This document shows, in pieces, positions 1 to 8,295 of a stretch of 47,848 nucleotides of DNA (within the stretch, counting starts at the first letter, position 1; every line of letters starts with the position of its first letter). The notes beneath the pieces are model-generated. The model did no database searches and was not told the origin of the DNA. It was given only the letters and a program-made list of their open reading frames with translations. This DNA comes from an uncultured Flavobacteriaceae bacterium (GTDB lineage: Bacteria; Bacteroidota; Bacteroidia; Flavobacteriales; Flavobacteriaceae). The stretch spans positions 1-47,848 of the forward strand of contig CAJXVT010000015.1 of assembly GCA_913062575.1 (NCBI GenBank), written 5' to 3'. The translations under genes were made by a program, and so were the position numbers.

Positions 1-1149
1 TATTTTTCTTCCGATTTTAAATTAGGCGTTCTCGGTGGCGGTCAATTAGGAAGAATGCTACTTACCGAAACTCAAAAGTACGATATACACACAGCTATTC
101 TAGATGCATCACCAGAAGCTCCATGTGCTAAGATTTGCAACGAATTTCATATTGGAAATTTATTAGATTTTGACGACGTTTACAACTTTGGAAAACTGGT
201 AGATGTGTTAACTATTGAAATAGAACATGTAAATATTGATGCTTTGTATCAATTAGAGAAAGAAGGCTTAAAAATTTATCCGCAACCTTCTGTAATAGAA
301 ATTATTCAACACAAAGGGAAACAGAAAGATTTCTTTGTCGAAAATAAAATTCCAACATCCACTCACAAACGCTTTTCAAATAAAGAAGCATTACTTGCTT
401 ACTTTAAAGACAATACAGTTTCTTTTCCTTTTGTATGGAAATCTGCTCAGTTTGGGTATGATGGAACTGGGGTTAAAGTGGTTCGTACTTTAACTGATCT
501 TGAAAATTTAGAAGACACAGATTGTATTATCGAAGAATTGATTCCGTTTAAAAACGAATTGGCAGTAATTGTTGCTAGAAATGCTAGTGGAGAAATTAAA
601 ACATATCCGGTTGTTGAAATGGAGTTTCATCCAGAAGCAAACCAAGTTGAATATGTAATTTGCCCTGCAAGAATTAACGAATCTGTTGCTACAAAAGCAA
701 GAGAAATAGCTTTACAAGTAGCCAAATCTTTTGAACATGTTGGCTTGTTGGCTGTAGAATTGTTTCAAACAAATGATGATGAAATTTTAGTAAACGAAGT
801 TGCACCAAGAACACATAACTCTGGTCATTATAGCATAGAAGCTAGCTACACAAATCAATTTGAACAGCATTTAAGAACTGTTTTAAATCTTCCTTTAGGA
901 AACACAGAAAGTAAAGTTGCTGGAATTATGGTTAACTTGGTCGGTGAAGAAGGTTATACCGGTGATGTTGTGTATGAAAATATTGAAAAAGTATTACAGA
1001 TTGATGGAGTAACTCCACATATTTACGGGAAAAAAACAACCAAACCTTTTCGTAAAATGGGACATGTAACTATTGTTGATAAAGACATCGATAATGCAAG
1101 AAAAACAGCTCAAAAAGTAAAAGAAACGATACGAGTAATAACTAAATAA
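1..1149 (+). CDS. purK: 5-(carboxyamino)imidazole ribonucleotide synthase, 5' end cut by window
   Basis: ATP-grasp enzyme of de novo purine synthesis that converts AIR, bicarbonate and ATP to N5-CAIR in the cytoplasm. The frame is open from base 1. Its first visible residues, YFSSDFKLGVLGGGQLGRM, contain the GGGQLGRM nucleotide-binding turn found close to the PurK N-terminus, so only a few residues are missing and the ATG at 55 is internal. Later family hallmarks are WKSAQFGYDGTGVKVV and the metal/ATP-binding NEVAPRTHNSGHYS near residue 275. It is followed by purE, the next enzyme in the pathway, 93 bases downstream on the same strand, as expected for a purK-purE operon. Identification is secure. 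Confidence 0.96.
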   Translation, partial: YFSSDFKLGVLGGGQLGRMLLTETQKYDIHTAILDASPEAPCAKICNEFHIGNLLDFDDVYNFGKLVDVLTIEIEHVNIDALYQLEKEGLKIYPQPSVIEIIQHKGKQKDFFVENKIPTSTHKRFSNKEALLAYFKDNTVSFPFVWKSAQFGYDGTGVKVVRTLTDLENLEDTDCIIEELIPFKNELAVIVARNASGEIKTYPVVEMEFHPEANQVEYVICPARINESVATKAREIALQVAKSFEHVGLLAVELFQTNDDEILVNEVAPRTHNSGHYSIEASYTNQFEQHLRTVLNLPLGNTESKVAGIMVNLVGEEGYTGDVVYENIEKVLQIDGVTPHIYGKKTTKPFRKMGHVTIVDKDIDNARKTAQKVKETIRVITK

Positions 1150-1160
1150 TAGTGAACAAC

Positions 1161-1227
1161 GTCAAGCTGAATTTATTTCAGCTTCTCATTTTTTTATGAT
1201 GAGATTCCGAAACAAGCTCGGAATGAC
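1161..1227. repeat. REP-like element of three consecutive hairpins
   Basis: A compact 67-base element between purK and purE, richer in G+C than its surroundings. It is bounded by GTCA (1161-1164) and TGAC (1224-1227). Inside are three perfect hairpins in a row: AAGCTGAA/TTCAGCTT (1164-1171 with 1177-1184), TCTCAT/ATGAGA (1184-1189 with 1199-1204) and ATTCCGA/TCGGAAT (1204-1210 with 1218-1224). Each hairpin shares its edge base with the next, giving a cloverleaf-like fold. I recall very similar intergenic sequences in other Flavobacteriaceae, which fits a REP/RAYT-type non-autonomous repeat, but only one copy is in this window. It may also affect purK-purE transcript stability. Confidence 0.6.
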
Positions 1228-1242
1228 CTAAACAAAAATAAG

Positions 1243-1722
1243 ATGGTAGGAATTATTATGGGAAGCGATTCAGATCTTCCAATCATGCAAGAAGCAATTG
1301 ATATTTTAGAGAGTTTTGACATTCAAATAGAAGTAGATATTGTTTCTGCTCACAGAACTCCAGAAAAATTAGTTACCTATTCTAAGAATGCACATACTCG
1401 TGGCATCAAAGTTATTATTGCAGGTGCTGGTGGTGCTGCTCATTTACCAGGAATGGTAGCATCTATGAGTCCATTACCAATAATTGGAGTTCCTGTAAAA
1501 AGCAGAAATTCTATAGATGGATGGGATTCTATTCTGTCTATTTTACAAATGCCAGGCGGCGTTCCGGTTGCAACTGTTGCTTTAGATGGCGCGAAAAATG
1601 CAGGAATCTTAGCTGCTCAAATTATTGCTACTTCAGACAAATGTGTCTTAGACAAAATTGTTGCTTATAAAGAAGGCTTAAAGCTTAAAGTTGAAAAAGC
1701 TTCTGAAAAGGTCAGAAAATAA
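1243..1722 (+). CDS. purE: N5-carboxyaminoimidazole ribonucleotide mutase
   Basis: Class I PurE, which rearranges N5-CAIR to CAIR after PurK. The 159 residues match the usual length of a single-domain PurE. The start is ATG 1243, giving MVGIIMGSDSDLPIM with the GSDSDLP substrate/phosphate-binding motif at residues 7-13. SAHRTPE (around 35-41) and the glycine-rich AGAGGAAHLPGMVAS are the other family signatures. It lies downstream of purK on the same strand, with a REP-like element between them and no clear promoter of its own, so co-transcription is likely. A bidirectional terminator follows within 30 bases. Confidence 0.96.
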   Translation: MVGIIMGSDSDLPIMQEAIDILESFDIQIEVDIVSAHRTPEKLVTYSKNAHTRGIKVIIAGAGGAAHLPGMVASMSPLPIIGVPVKSRNSIDGWDSILSILQMPGGVPVATVALDGAKNAGILAAQIIATSDKCVLDKIVAYKEGLKLKVEKASEKVRK

Positions 1723-1745
1723 ATTACTAAACATATTATAGACAT

Positions 1746-1785
1746 TAAAAAATAATCATCATTTATGCATGATGATTATTTTTTT
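1746..1785. terminator. Bidirectional rho-independent terminator
   Basis: A 12-bp perfect stem (1751-1762 with 1769-1780) encloses a 6-base loop. It has a T run on the right (1779-1785) and an A run on the left (1746-1752), so it can stop transcripts from purE (+) and from the T9SS protein gene (-). The stem overlaps the last codons and TGA stop of the minus-strand gene (stop at 1759-1761). Confidence 0.8.
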
Positions 1786-4200
1786 GCTCATTATCTTATT
1801 AGACTCCAATTCAACAACTACAATATAGATTCCTGATTTAAGTTTTGAAACACTTCTAGTTCCCCCTTCAAAATAGTTACCGACCTCTTTTCCTAAAATG
1901 TTTACTATTTTTACTCTCTTTATTCTTTCTAACGAATTTTTTAATTGGACAACTAACTCTTCATTTACATTTACATAAGCTATTAGCCTATGTTCCTCTA
2001 TCAATTGATTATCTATACTCAAGGTTTTAGGGTCTTTCGTATAATACACCTTAAAACGTTTGTTATTTTCACCGATACTATTCACTGTAAAAACATATGG
2101 TTCTTTCCTTAAATCAACTACTTTATTTTCTTCTGTATCTTTTAACAAAATGAAATAATCAGAGTCGATATGTTCTTCACTAATTTCTATGGTATAGCTT
2201 CCTATTTCATCTACAACAAAACCTAAAGGAACTATCTCTTCAATAGCTGTCAACTGAGGAAGTCCTTGTATAGTTGCTTTTTTCTCATTTTCTACCAGAG
2301 AATAAAATCCCAATTTTGTATTCGTTAGATCGAATGGACCATCATATAAGTTATCAAACTCCATTGTAGCTCCCTTTAAAAACCCTATTAAGATTGAGTT
2401 AATCTCATTTCCTCTTCTAAGCAAAAACCATGATCTTCCTTTTTTCTTGTCACTTTTTGCCTTTAATTTCCTTTTAAAAAACTGATTATTATCTCCCACA
2501 ACTTGATGTGTTGTTTTGAAGGTCATGGTACCAGTATTTGTTGTTCTTACAAAAAAACCTTGACCCACTCCAATTTTACCTGTAGCTGTATTTGTTCCTC
2601 CACCAGTTAAATTATATTGTTTGTAATCTGAAACTAAATTATCTCCAACTTCTGCGACACTTTGATCCCAATAATAAATGGTTCCCTCTAACACACCTGA
2701 ATTATCAGTGTCTGCAATTATCAAATCCCAATCTATTGCTGAAGCATATGGATTCCCAACTAAATTATCACCTTCAGTTGACCATACATTAGCAGGATCT
2801 GTACTTTCTAAATTGGTATTAAAATAAACATTTACAGAGATGTCACCTTGATTAATTAATCCATTAAATGAGGTTAAAAAATCACCCGCACTTTCAGAAC
2901 GAATTGCATAACCTACTCCGGGCATCAAGTTTGCACCTGCATTGGATACCCAATCTGCATTTGACACACTTGAATTAAAATAATATATTACTGGACTTAA
3001 AGGAAATAACGAATCTGGATCTGAATCAGATTCAATAACCGGAGAGCTCCAATATGAATAGAAATATGAGTTTGTATAGTTTGGAGAATTTCTTTTAATA
3101 TTAAAAGTACCAGAGCCTGTGACAGAAACAGAGCATGAATTATAAATTAATGCCCCACCATCTTCAACAGTAATTGTTCCATTATTTTCAAGTTCATATT
3201 GCACATTTAAGGTTCCTCCATTTTTTACAATAATTTCTGCACCAACGTCAACAGTTAATCTCCCAATGCGGGCTTCTGAAGTAATATTAGGTCCATTCCC
3301 TCCACTATTAATCTGAACCGTTTGTGTTTTATTTGCACTCGGTGCAGAACTTGTCCAATTCCCAGAAACAGTATACGTTTCAGAAACACCACCTGTCCAA
3401 ACGTATGTTTCATCACTGTCAACAGCTGTTGCAGATGTAGTAATGTCAGACCCATTGTTAGGAATATAATGGATCTCATCACCTTCTTGATACGCTGCTA
3501 AATCTGTTCCACTTGTTAAATAAGTAGATCTATTTGTTTCTAGTTGAGATTGGGTTCTGGCCACATTCCAAATCCTCATTAATGAAATACTCCCAAAAAA
3601 ATTATTGTCATTATTGTCTTGAGAAGTAAAAGTATGATTAAAGGTTTCTGTAGAGGATCCTCCTACAGAACTGGAAGTCCAATTACTAATCAAGGTTGAA
3701 GGATAGCGTATACCTCCACCATTTCTACCAATACTTATATTTCCTGTATGAGTATTTACTACAAGTCCATCTTGAACATCTTTTTCGACTCCATTTACAT
3801 ACCATCTAAAGGTATCTCCATCTTCTAAGGTCAATGCTACATGATACCAAGTATCAACTTCAATATCACCAGTTGCAGATCTAAAAAAACGCCTATCAGA
3901 ACTGGTTTGTGCATTCGCTCTATAACCACCACAATATAGCCTTTCGTCTTCAATAAAAAACAGCAATGTATTTACCTGAGCACCTTCTTCATACAGCACT
4001 TGTCTTGTAGTAATATCTGATGTTTTAAACCAAAACTCAATGGTTCTGTCTTGGGTATTTTGCAAATTAACCGCATCAGTATTTGGCACTGTAATATAAT
4101 CATCGCTTCCATTTAAAGTAAAACCAGAAGAACATGGTATCTGTGCGCACATATAGCTTGAATAGCTTATTAGAAATAAAAAAACATATTTTTTCACCAT
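1759..4200 (-). CDS. LamG-domain protein with type IX secretion sorting domain
   Basis: A secreted 813-residue protein. The N-terminus MVKKYVFLFLISYSSYMCAQ is a signal peptide. Residues about 25-215 form a concanavalin/LamG-like domain (IEFWFKTSD, WYHVALTLEDGDTFRWYVNG, NISIGRNGG), a fold often used to bind carbohydrate. A middle region of repeat-poor beta structure follows, with a GNPYASAIDWD stretch common in T9SS cargo. The last ~80 residues (VKIVNILGKEVGNY ... LKSGIYIVVVELESNK) are a type A Por sorting domain, so the protein should cross the outer membrane by T9SS and be surface-anchored or released. No catalytic domain is recognised. A TAAATTTG promoter box lies 21-28 bases upstream of the ATG. 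Confidence 0.85.
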   Translation of the reverse strand: MVKKYVFLFLISYSSYMCAQIPCSSGFTLNGSDDYITVPNTDAVNLQNTQDRTIEFWFKTSDITTRQVLYEEGAQVNTLLFFIEDERLYCGGYRANAQTSSDRRFFRSATGDIEVDTWYHVALTLEDGDTFRWYVNGVEKDVQDGLVVNTHTGNISIGRNGGGIRYPSTLISNWTSSSVGGSSTETFNHTFTSQDNNDNNFFGSISLMRIWNVARTQSQLETNRSTYLTSGTDLAAYQEGDEIHYIPNNGSDITTSATAVDSDETYVWTGGVSETYTVSGNWTSSAPSANKTQTVQINSGGNGPNITSEARIGRLTVDVGAEIIVKNGGTLNVQYELENNGTITVEDGGALIYNSCSVSVTGSGTFNIKRNSPNYTNSYFYSYWSSPVIESDSDPDSLFPLSPVIYYFNSSVSNADWVSNAGANLMPGVGYAIRSESAGDFLTSFNGLINQGDISVNVYFNTNLESTDPANVWSTEGDNLVGNPYASAIDWDLIIADTDNSGVLEGTIYYWDQSVAEVGDNLVSDYKQYNLTGGGTNTATGKIGVGQGFFVRTTNTGTMTFKTTHQVVGDNNQFFKRKLKAKSDKKKGRSWFLLRRGNEINSILIGFLKGATMEFDNLYDGPFDLTNTKLGFYSLVENEKKATIQGLPQLTAIEEIVPLGFVVDEIGSYTIEISEEHIDSDYFILLKDTEENKVVDLRKEPYVFTVNSIGENNKRFKVYYTKDPKTLSIDNQLIEEHRLIAYVNVNEELVVQLKNSLERIKRVKIVNILGKEVGNYFEGGTRSVSKLKSGIYIVVVELESNKIMSKKIIIMHK

Positions 4201-4220
4201 CTTAAAATTCTTTCGCTACT

Positions 4221-4228
4221 CAAATTTA
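4221..4228 (-). promoter_or_regulatory. Bacteroidota -7 box for the LamG/T9SS gene
   Basis: On the minus strand this reads TAAATTTG, an exact match to TAnnTTTG, ending 20 bases before the ATG at 4200. No convincing -33 element was identified. Confidence 0.55.
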
Positions 4229-4360
4229 TTATTCTTTTAATCGAGAATAAGAACATTGCTGCCCAATCAACAAAAACTATCGATTAGAGAAAAATAAGTG
4301 TCGTTAAAGCATTTCTTCTTCTTTTTAACAATGAGAGGTCTTTTACTGACTATTTACAAT

Positions 4361-4368
4361 TATATTTG
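4361..4368 (+). promoter_or_regulatory. Bacteroidota -7 box for the M3 peptidase
   Basis: TATATTTG is an exact TAnnTTTG match 24 bases before ATG 4392. Transcription would begin at about 4372-4376. That excludes the in-frame GTG at 4368 as a start and supports ATG 4392. Confidence 0.6.
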
Positions 4369-4391
4369 TGTTGATTACAACCCACGACAAC

Positions 4392-6416
4392 ATGAATCCA
4401 TTATTACAAGATTTCAATACTGCACCTTTTTCAAAAATTACTGCAGAAGATTACAAACCAGCCATAAAAACTGAAATAGAAAACACAAAAAAAGAGATCG
4501 CTGCAATTGCTAAATCTAGCACGACTCCTACTTTTGAGAATACAACTGTTGCTTTAGATTTTACTGGTCAAAAATTGGGTAGAATTACCAGTGTTTTTTT
4601 TAATTTGAATTCTGCAGAAACTACCGATGAAATTCAGAAAATAGCCAAAGACATTTCTCCCTGGTTGAGTGAATTTAAAAATGACATTACATTAAACGAA
4701 CAATTATTCAAAAGAGTAAAAGTTGTTTACGATTCTAGAGAAACATTAGTTTTAACTCCAGAACAGGCAACCTTACTTGATAAACAATACAAAAGTTTTG
4801 CTAGAAATGGTGCTAATTTAAATGCTATTGACAAAACAATATTGCGTAAGATTGATGCTGAACTATCGAAACTTTCTTTACAGTTTGGCGAAAATGTATT
4901 GGCAGAAACCAATGCCTTCGAAATGCATTTGACTGATGAAAAAGATTTAGCTGGACTACCAGAAAGCGTACAAGAAGCAGCTAAAGAAACGGCAAAATCA
5001 ACAGGTAAAGAAGGTTGGGTTTTTACGTTAGACTACCCAAGTTATATTCCTTTTATGACCTATGCAGAAAATAGAGAGCTGCGTAAAAAACTAGCAATTT
5101 CTGCAGGTAAAAAAGCATTTCAAAACAATGAATTTAATAATGAGAAAATTGTTTTAGACATTGTAAAGTTGCGTCATCAAAGAGCAAATTTACTCGGCTA
5201 TCAAACCCATGCGCATTTTGTTTTAGAAGAGCGTATGGCAGAAACACCTGAAAAAGTAATTTCTTTTTCGAACGATTTATTGCAAAAAGCAAAACCGGCT
5301 GCTAAAAAAGAATTTGACGAGCTAGAGTCCTATGCTAAAAAGCTTGATGGTATTGATCAATTGCAAAAATGGGACGGTGCTTTTTATGCAGAAAAATTAA
5401 AAAAAGAGCGTTTCAATTTAGATCAAGAAATTCTAAAGCCATATTTCAAATTAGAAAATGTAATTGATGGTGTTTTCACCATCGCCACAAAATTATACGA
5501 CTTAAAGTTTGAAGAAGTTTCTAATATTGAAAAATATCATGAAGAGGTAAAAACATACAATGTAACGGATACAAATGGTGATTTCATTGCTGTTTTTTAT
5601 GCCGATTATCATCCTAGAAAAGGGAAAAGAAATGGCGCTTGGATGACTTCATATAAACCACAACAAATAAAAGATGGCAACAATGACAGACCTCATATTT
5701 CTATCGTTTGTAATTTTACCAAACCAACAGAAACCAAGCCCTCTTTATTAACTTTTAATGAAGTAACTACCTTGTTTCATGAGTTTGGACACGCCTTACA
5801 TGGGATGTTGGCAAACACGACTTATAATAGTCTATCTGGAACTTCTGTTTCTTGGGATTTTGTTGAGTTGCCTAGTCAGGTTTTAGAAAACTGGTGCTAC
5901 GAGAAAGAAGCCTTAGAGCTGTTTGCTAAACATTATGAAACTGGAGAAACAATTCCGATGGAATATGTTGCAAAAATTAAAGAATCTGCAAGTTTTCATG
6001 AAGGCATGCAAACTTTACGTCAGTTAAGTTTCGGTTTATTAGATATGCATTGGCACGGAGGGAAATCACCAGAAACAATTACATCTGTTAAAGAATTTGA
6101 GACTGCAGCTTTTGCAGAAACAAAACTATATCCAGATGTTGAAGAGAATTGTATGAGTACAGCATTTTCTCATATTTTTCAAGGTGGATATTCTGCTGGA
6201 TATTATTCTTATAAATGGGCAGAAGTATTAGATGCAGATGCTTTTGAGTATTTCTTAGAAAAAGGAATTTTCAATAAAGAAGTAGCAACTAGATTTAAAG
6301 AAAATGTGTTGTCAAAAGGAGGAACAGAAAAACCAATGGAATTATACAAGCGCTTTAGAGGGAAAGAGCCTAAACCAGATGCGTTGTTAAAAAGAGCAGG
6401 TTTACTAAATAACTAA
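4392..6416 (+). CDS. dcp: M3 family oligopeptidase / peptidyl-dipeptidase
   Basis: Zinc metallopeptidase of the thimet oligopeptidase/Dcp family, 674 residues, the usual size for a bacterial M3 peptidase. Its role is cleavage of short peptides. The active site is LFHEFGHALHGML (around residues 461-473), supplying the two His ligands and the catalytic Glu, followed by DFVELPSQ with the third-ligand Glu. There is no signal peptide from ATG 4392 (MNPLLQDFNTAPF), so a cytoplasmic location is likely. I chose this start because the promoter box overlaps the earlier in-frame GTG. Its final 21 codons (6354-6416) recur in diverged form at 6877-6939, beyond the next gene. The dcp symbol is by family; the exact cleavage mode cannot be read from the sequence. 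Confidence 0.9.
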   Translation: MNPLLQDFNTAPFSKITAEDYKPAIKTEIENTKKEIAAIAKSSTTPTFENTTVALDFTGQKLGRITSVFFNLNSAETTDEIQKIAKDISPWLSEFKNDITLNEQLFKRVKVVYDSRETLVLTPEQATLLDKQYKSFARNGANLNAIDKTILRKIDAELSKLSLQFGENVLAETNAFEMHLTDEKDLAGLPESVQEAAKETAKSTGKEGWVFTLDYPSYIPFMTYAENRELRKKLAISAGKKAFQNNEFNNEKIVLDIVKLRHQRANLLGYQTHAHFVLEERMAETPEKVISFSNDLLQKAKPAAKKEFDELESYAKKLDGIDQLQKWDGAFYAEKLKKERFNLDQEILKPYFKLENVIDGVFTIATKLYDLKFEEVSNIEKYHEEVKTYNVTDTNGDFIAVFYADYHPRKGKRNGAWMTSYKPQQIKDGNNDRPHISIVCNFTKPTETKPSLLTFNEVTTLFHEFGHALHGMLANTTYNSLSGTSVSWDFVELPSQVLENWCYEKEALELFAKHYETGETIPMEYVAKIKESASFHEGMQTLRQLSFGLLDMHWHGGKSPETITSVKEFETAAFAETKLYPDVEENCMSTAFSHIFQGGYSAGYYSYKWAEVLDADAFEYFLEKGIFNKEVATRFKENVLSKGGTEKPMELYKRFRGKEPKPDALLKRAGLLNN

Positions 6417-6462
6417 CTTCTTAAACACTAAATATAAATCTTTATCGTTTAAAAAAACAATC

Positions 6463-6861
6463 ATGAAAAAAGTAATTTTAATTTTAGTGTTAATCTTTGG
6501 GATTAACATGAGTGCACAGGTAGTACGCCATCACAAAAATGGAGAAGTTTCTTCTACTGGAAGACAAAACGTTTTCGGTAATAAAACAGGAACATGGTCT
6601 TATTACTATTCTAACGGAAATCTAAAATTCAGAGGTCAATACAAAAAAGATAGAAAAAATGGAAAATGGAAATCTTATTATAGAAACAAAAACTTAAAGC
6701 TAGTTGCTTATTACAAGAAAAAAAAGAGAACAGGAAAGTGGGTATCGTATTTTGAAAATGGGAACACCAAATATATTGGTTATTTCAAAAAAGGAAAGAG
6801 AACTGGTGAGTGGAAATTTTATAATGAAAATGGATCCCTCAGTCGAGTGCAAAAATATTAA
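6463..6861 (+). CDS. MORN-repeat (YwqK-like) secreted protein
   Basis: 132 residues. The N-terminus MKKVILILVLIFGINMSAQ is a signal peptide for export. The rest is a run of about five MORN_2-type repeats of ~20-23 residues with the pattern G-x-W-x-x-Y-x-x-N-G-x-x-x, for example GTWSYYYSNGNLKFRGQY, GKWKSYYRNKNLKLVAYY, GKWVSYFENGNTKYIGYF and GEWKFYNENGSLSRVQKY. Proteins of this kind are often labelled YwqK-family antitoxin, but no toxin partner is seen here and I infer no such role. The gene sits between the M3 peptidase and a relic copy of that peptidase's tail, so it may be part of an inserted or duplicated segment. Confidence 0.8.
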   Translation: MKKVILILVLIFGINMSAQVVRHHKNGEVSSTGRQNVFGNKTGTWSYYYSNGNLKFRGQYKKDRKNGKWKSYYRNKNLKLVAYYKKKKRTGKWVSYFENGNTKYIGYFKKGKRTGEWKFYNENGSLSRVQKY

Positions 6862-6876
6862 GAAAAAGATAAATGA

Positions 6877-6939
6877 TTTAGAGGTAAAGAACCGAAACCA
6901 GATGCTCTATTAAAAAGAACAGATTTACTAAATAATTAA
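6877..6939 (+). pseudogene. Relic 3' end of a second M3 peptidase copy
   Basis: Read in the frame starting at 6877, this encodes FRGKEPKPDALLKRTDLLNN and a TAA stop. The intact M3 gene ends FRGKEPKPDALLKRAGLLNN (6354-6416). The two segments agree at 54 of 63 bases, counting the stop, and 7 of the 9 differences are silent. Nothing recognisable of the peptidase remains upstream. The silent-biased divergence suggests this tail came from a functional paralogue or homologue and not from a very recent copying error. Confidence 0.75.
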
Positions 6940-6995
6940 CTTTTACGTATTAAAATATTAACTAGAAGTCCTTATTTTTATAGAAATTATTTTCT

Positions 6996-8222
6996 ATGAA
7001 AAAAGGACTTTTTACTTTTACCTTATTAATTCTTAGCGTTGTTGCTTTTTCTCAAAACAGAATTTCAGGAAAAATCACAGATGAGCAAAACCTACCATTA
7101 GAAGGAGCATCAGTATACATTAACAACACAACCAATGGCGTTTCTACCAAAACAGATGGAGGATTTGAGCTGATTTTAAATGAAGGTATTCATGAACTTA
7201 TCGTTTCTTACATAGGATATCAAACAGTACGATTTAGAGTAAACACAAATAACTACACCCAACCTTTACTTTTTAAATTAAAAGTTGAAGAAAATATGCT
7301 TAATGAGATTGTTTTAAGAAAAACAATTTATGATACTGATTGGAAGTACAATTTGCAACAATTCAAAAACAATTTTTTAGGTAGGACTAATTTATCTAAA
7401 CAATGTGAAATAATTAACCCAAAAGTTTTACATTTTGAATTCGATAAAATAACTAATGTTTTATCTGCTGAAGCTAGTGAACCTTTAATCATGAAACATA
7501 AAGGATTGGGGTATTTAATCACCTTCGATTTAGTACATTTTTCATTAGGTAAACAGAAAGTTGATTATCTAGGTTATACAAAATTCGAGAATTTAAAAGG
7601 TGGGAATAGAAAACAAAAACGCTGGAAAAAAAATAGATTGAAAGCTTACAATGGATCAAGAATCCATTTTGTAAGAAGCATTATTAAAGGAACCACAAAA
7701 GCTGAAGGCTTTAACATCAATAAATTTAGACGAGAAACAAACCCAAACAGACCCACAGAAGAACAAATTGAAAAAGCAAGACAGATTATAAAATTGGCAG
7801 GTGTGACCTCTCTTAAATTACCAAAAAAAACAGGAAAGCCATCATCAATTGTAGATAGCTCAATTGAAGTGTTACAAAAAGTTTCTCTACCTAAACACAT
7901 TGATTACCTCTACAAACAAGATCTTAATTCATTAGAGTTAATTCAAAAAAAAGGTTCAAAAAACTTCCTCTCATTTAAAAATTATATATCGATTATCTAC
8001 ACTAAAGAGAAAGAAGAAAATAATTATGTAATGGGGATGTTTGGACAAAAAAGAAAACCATTAAATGTACAAACATCGTCTATGGTTATGTTAACTTCAA
8101 CTGCAACACTAGAAAATACAGGAGAAATTAATAACCCTTTAGATGTTTTTTACGAAGGATACTGGGCATATGAACAATTTGCAGATACCCTGCCTTTAAA
8201 TTACCAACTTCCAAAAGATTAA
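6996..8222 (+). CDS. CarboxypepD_reg-like domain protein, tandem copy 1
   Basis: A 408-residue exported protein. MKKGLFTFTLLILSVVAFSQ is a signal peptide. Residues about 22-100 are a CarboxypepD_reg-like beta-sandwich (ISGKITDEQNLPLEGASVYI, GVSTKTDGGFEL, LIVSYIGYQT), the domain that precedes many Bacteroidota outer-membrane receptors. No TonB plug or barrel follows. The remaining ~300 residues are a basic region of unknown function (for example KQKRWKKNRLKAYNGSRIHF). The next gene is a clear paralogue throughout. A weak TATTTTTA box at 6973-6980 lies just ahead of the ATG, implying a very short leader. A cell-envelope location is inferred. Confidence 0.8.
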   Translation: MKKGLFTFTLLILSVVAFSQNRISGKITDEQNLPLEGASVYINNTTNGVSTKTDGGFELILNEGIHELIVSYIGYQTVRFRVNTNNYTQPLLFKLKVEENMLNEIVLRKTIYDTDWKYNLQQFKNNFLGRTNLSKQCEIINPKVLHFEFDKITNVLSAEASEPLIMKHKGLGYLITFDLVHFSLGKQKVDYLGYTKFENLKGGNRKQKRWKKNRLKAYNGSRIHFVRSIIKGTTKAEGFNINKFRRETNPNRPTEEQIEKARQIIKLAGVTSLKLPKKTGKPSSIVDSSIEVLQKVSLPKHIDYLYKQDLNSLELIQKKGSKNFLSFKNYISIIYTKEKEENNYVMGMFGQKRKPLNVQTSSMVMLTSTATLENTGEINNPLDVFYEGYWAYEQFADTLPLNYQLPKD

Positions 8223-8295
8223 TTTTTGTTTTTCTATTAAACTTTTTTATTAGCTATAATTCACAAAAAAAGTTATATTTATAAAAAAACTTGCT

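Noticed and set aside
4368..4391. In-frame GTG upstream of the M3 peptidase ATG as the start
   Set aside because: It overlaps the TATATTTG promoter box and would not be in the transcript.
6463..6861. MORN/YwqK protein as the antitoxin of a toxin-antitoxin pair
   Set aside because: It has a signal peptide and no toxin gene is adjacent; the family label alone does not support that function.
6704..6913. Second reading frame overlapping the MORN gene
   Set aside because: It is a shadow frame; its end only runs through the peptidase-tail relic out of frame.
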